Of a DNA stretch of 64,000 nucleotides, positions 61,581-64,000 are shown one piece after another; the stretch's first letter is position 1, and every line of letters starts with the position of its first letter. The DNA is from Streptomyces sp. CB01580 (GTDB lineage: Bacteria > Actinomycetota > Actinomycetes > Streptomycetales > Streptomycetaceae): the NCBI RefSeq assembly GCF_001905795.1, contig NZ_LIXJ01000002.1:507853-571852 (forward strand), written 5' to 3'. Position numbers and translations under genes: made by a program. The notes beneath the pieces were generated by a model. It ran no database searches and had not been told where the DNA came from. It saw nothing but the letters and a program-made list of their open reading frames with translations.

Positions 61581-62909
61581 ATGCGTACGCGTCCGCTGAA
61601 GGTGGCGCTGCTGGGCTGTGGAGTGGTCGGCTCAGAGGTGGCGCGCCTCATGACGACGCACGCCGACGACCTCGCCGCGCGCATCGGCGCGCCGGTCGAG
61701 CTCGCCGGTGTCGCCGTCCGGCGTCCCTCCAGGGTGCGCGAGGGCATCGACCCCGCACTGATCACCACCGATGCGACGGCCCTGGTCAAACGGGGCGACA
61801 TCGACGTCGTCGTCGAGGTCATCGGCGGCATCGAGCCCGCCCGTACGCTCATCACCACCGCCTTCGAGCACGGGGCGAGCGTCGTCTCCGCGAACAAGGC
61901 GCTGCTGGCCGAGGACGGCGCGGCCCTGCATGCCGCCGCCGAGAAGCACGGCAGGGACCTCTACTACGAGGCCGCCGTGGCCGGGGCGATCCCGCTGGTG
62001 CGACCGCTGCGCGAGTCCCTCGCGGGCGACAAGGTGAACCGGGTCCTCGGCATCGTGAACGGCACCACCAACTTCATCCTCGACCGGATGGACACCAGCG
62101 GCGCCGGATACTCCGAGGCGCTCGACGAGGCCACCGCGCTCGGCTACGCGGAGGCCGACCCGACCGCCGACGTGGAGGGTTTCGACGCCGCCGCCAAGGC
62201 CGCGATCCTGGCCGGTATCGCCTTCCACACCCGGGTCAGGATCGGTGACGTGCACCGCGAGGGCATCACCGAGGTCACGGCCGCCGACATGGCCTCCGCC
62301 CGCCGCATGGGCTGCACCGTCAAGCTCCTCGCGATCTGCGAGCGCGCCGCCGACGGGAACTCCGTCACCGCGCGGGTGCACCCCGCGATGATCCCGTTGA
62401 GCCACCCCCTGGCCTCCGTCCGCGAGGCGTACAACGCGGTCTTCGTCGAGGCCGAGGCGGCCGGGCAGCTCATGTTCTACGGCCCCGGCGCGGGCGGCTC
62501 GCCGACCGCGTCCGCGGTCCTCGGCGACCTGGTCGCGGTCTGCCGCAACAAGCTGGGCGAGACCACCGGCCCCGGCGAGTCCGCCTACACGCGGCTGCCG
62601 GTCAGCCCGATGGGCGACGTCGTCACGCGGTACCACATCAGCCTCGACGTGGCCGACCGGCCGGGCGTGCTCGCCCAGGTCGCGACGGTCTTCGCCGAGC
62701 AGGGCGTGTCGATCGACACGGTCCGCCAGCAGGGCAGGAGCGCGAGCGGCGTCGACGCGGCCGCCGCCGCACAGGACGGCGGCGAGGCGTCCCTCGTCGT
62801 CGTCACCCACCGCGCGCCCGATGCCGCCCTCTCGGCGACCGTCGAGGCGCTGCGCAAGCTCGACACCGTGCGCGGTGTCGCCAGCATCATGCGTGTTGAA
62901 GGGGAGTAA
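61581..62909 (+). CDS. hom: homoserine dehydrogenase
   Basis: 442 residues. NAD(P) motif VALLGCGVVGSEV, active-site region VNGTTNFILDRM and KAAILAGIAFH, and a C-terminal ACT domain (ISLDVADRPGVLAQVATVF) that senses threonine. It reduces aspartate semialdehyde to homoserine. ATG 61581 is seven bases from GAGG; ATG 61578 is an alternative. The 98-bp gap after lysA probably has its own promoter. Coupled closely to thrC. Confidence 0.96.
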   Translation: MRTRPLKVALLGCGVVGSEVARLMTTHADDLAARIGAPVELAGVAVRRPSRVREGIDPALITTDATALVKRGDIDVVVEVIGGIEPARTLITTAFEHGASVVSANKALLAEDGAALHAAAEKHGRDLYYEAAVAGAIPLVRPLRESLAGDKVNRVLGIVNGTTNFILDRMDTSGAGYSEALDEATALGYAEADPTADVEGFDAAAKAAILAGIAFHTRVRIGDVHREGITEVTAADMASARRMGCTVKLLAICERAADGNSVTARVHPAMIPLSHPLASVREAYNAVFVEAEAAGQLMFYGPGAGGSPTASAVLGDLVAVCRNKLGETTGPGESAYTRLPVSPMGDVVTRYHISLDVADRPGVLAQVATVFAEQGVSIDTVRQQGRSASGVDAAAAAQDGGEASLVVVTHRAPDAALSATVEALRKLDTVRGVASIMRVEGE

Positions 62910-62915
62910 GGACCC

Positions 62916-63986
62916 ATGACCAGCAAGGGCATCCACCAGTGGCGCGGCATCATCGAGGAGTACCGGGACCGGCTCCCGGTCACGGAAACGACGCCGGTCG
63001 TCACGCTTCGTGAGGGCGGCACGCCGCTCGTCCCCGCCCAGGTCCTCTCCGAGCGCACGGGCTGCGAGGTGCACCTCAAGGTCGAGGGCGCCAACCCCAC
63101 CGGTTCGTTCAAGGACCGCGGGATGACGATGGCGATCACCCGCGCCAAGGAGGAGGGCGCGCGTGCCGTCATCTGCGCCTCCACCGGCAACACCTCCGCC
63201 TCCGCCGCCGCGTACGCGGTCCGGGCCGGCATGGTCTGCGCCGTCCTCGTACCGCAGGGCAAGATCGCGCTCGGCAAGATGGGGCAGGCGCTGGTGCACG
63301 GCGCCAAGATCCTCCAGGTGGACGGCAATTTCGACGACTGCCTGACGCTGGCCCGTTCACTTTCGGACAACTACCCGGTGGCGCTGGTCAATTCGGTCAA
63401 CCCGGTCCGCATCGAGGGCCAGAAGACCGCCGCGTTCGAGATCGTCGACGCCCTCGGCGACGCTCCCGACATCCACGTCCTCCCGGTCGGCAACGCGGGC
63501 AACATCACCGCGTACTGGAAGGGCTACAAGGAGTACGCCGCGGACGGCATGGCCTCGCACACCCCGCGCATGTGGGGCTTCCAGGCGTCGGGTTCCGCGC
63601 CCATCGTCCGCGGCGAGGTCGTCAAGGACCCGTCGACCGTCGCCACCGCGATCCGGATTGGCAACCCCGCCTCCTGGCAGTTCGCGCTGAACGCCCGGGA
63701 CGAATCGGGTGGTTTCATCGATGAGGTGACGGACCGCCAGATTCTGTCCGCGTACCGGCTGTTGGCCTCCCAGGAGGGCGTCTTCGTGGAGCCCGCCTCG
63801 GCCGCGTCGGTCGCCGGTCTGCTGAAGGCCGCGGAGCAGGGCAAGGTCGACCCCGGCCAGAAGATCGTCTGCACGGTCACCGGCAACGGCCTCAAGGACC
63901 CCGACTGGGCCGTCGCGGGCGCCCCGCAGCCGGTCACGGTCCCGGTCGACGCGGCCACCGCCGCCGAGAAGCTGGGCCTCGCCTAG
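62916..63986 (+). CDS. thrC: threonine synthase
   Basis: 356 residues. PLP Lys in [11 protein letters not shown]; the phosphate-binding loop [11 protein letters not shown] is present. It turns O-phosphohomoserine into threonine. The ATG lies six bases after the hom stop, with GGGGAG and AAGG upstream, so the two are co-transcribed. thrB is the expected next gene, beyond the window end. Confidence 0.96.
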   Translation: MTSKGIHQWRGIIEEYRDRLPVTETTPVVTLREGGTPLVPAQVLSERTGCEVHLKVEGANPTGSFKDRGMTMAITRAKEEGARAVICASTGNTSASAAAYAVRAGMVCAVLVPQGKIALGKMGQALVHGAKILQVDGNFDDCLTLARSLSDNYPVALVNSVNPVRIEGQKTAAFEIVDALGDAPDIHVLPVGNAGNITAYWKGYKEYAADGMASHTPRMWGFQASGSAPIVRGEVVKDPSTVATAIRIGNPASWQFALNARDESGGFIDEVTDRQILSAYRLLASQEGVFVEPASAASVAGLLKAAEQGKVDPGQKIVCTVTGNGLKDPDWAVAGAPQPVTVPVDAATAAEKLGLA

Positions 63987-64000
63987 TGCCGCTCCCGGCA

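Overview
The window is chromosomal DNA from a Streptomyces-type actinomycete. It is very GC-rich, uses many GTG/TTG starts and four-base stop/start overlaps, and carries genus markers: a conservon (cvnA-D), an ArgS-related NrtL gene, a SEDS/PBP pair resembling sfr and its partner, a Ku/LigD pair, and a lon gene with an HspR-type operator. From memory, the order lon ... conservon ... SEDS/PBP ... ligD/ku ... nrtL-lysA-hom-thrC resembles the S. coelicolor SCO5285-SCO5355 block; no alignment was run.

Layout. 1-1.4 kb: a rhomboid-like membrane protein and a small membrane protein. 1.42-7.5 kb: a compact Tn7-like transposon. It has tnsA, tniA (tnsB), tniB (tnsC) and tniQ on the minus strand, all coupled by overlapping stops and starts, plus one lower-GC methyltransferase gene as cargo. 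Inward-facing end repeats and TGTC...GACA tips can be seen. It sits immediately upstream of lon. 7.6-13.7 kb: lon, a NodB-type deacetylase lipoprotein, a GH25 lysozyme, a MarR regulator and a PP2C-like phosphatase. 14-20 kb: a complete conservon followed by a styrene/indole monooxygenase-type flavoprotein. 20-29 kb: an NlpC/P60 hydrolase, a PQQ-propeller pseudokinase, a TetR regulator, an AurF-type diiron oxygenase divergent from a second ferritin-like diiron protein, and an alpha/beta hydrolase. 29-36 kb: an amidase, the PBP/SEDS pair, and a histidine kinase overlapping a lipoprotein gene with no response regulator beside them. 36-44 kb: two ABC systems. One is a lone ATPase; the other has two large FtsX-type permeases and an ATPase that ends in an AbrB-like domain. 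44-53 kb: a zinc-ribbon protein coupled to a HEAT-repeat protein, the LigD polymerase and Ku, a small acidic protein, and a Tet(M)/OtrA-like ribosomal protection protein with a possible leader peptide.

53-58.3 kb is an accessory zone. It holds a SWIM zinc-finger protein, a kinase pseudogene fused to a helicase tail, and a 2-kb relic of an element integrated in tRNA-Arg(CCG). The relic has a 38-bp perfect direct repeat (att sites) and matching arm-type repeats, but its integrase is gone. 58.5-64 kb is core genome: a single-domain response regulator, nrtL, lysA, hom and thrC, i.e. aspartate-family biosynthesis of lysine and threonine.

Most interesting items: the minimal Tn7-like element with a methyltransferase cargo and an altered TnsA catalytic motif; the integrase-less tRNA-Arg element; the ABC ATPase-AbrB fusion; the pseudokinase; a 16-bp promoter-proximal element present three times; and the overlapping leader ORF of the ribosomal protection gene.
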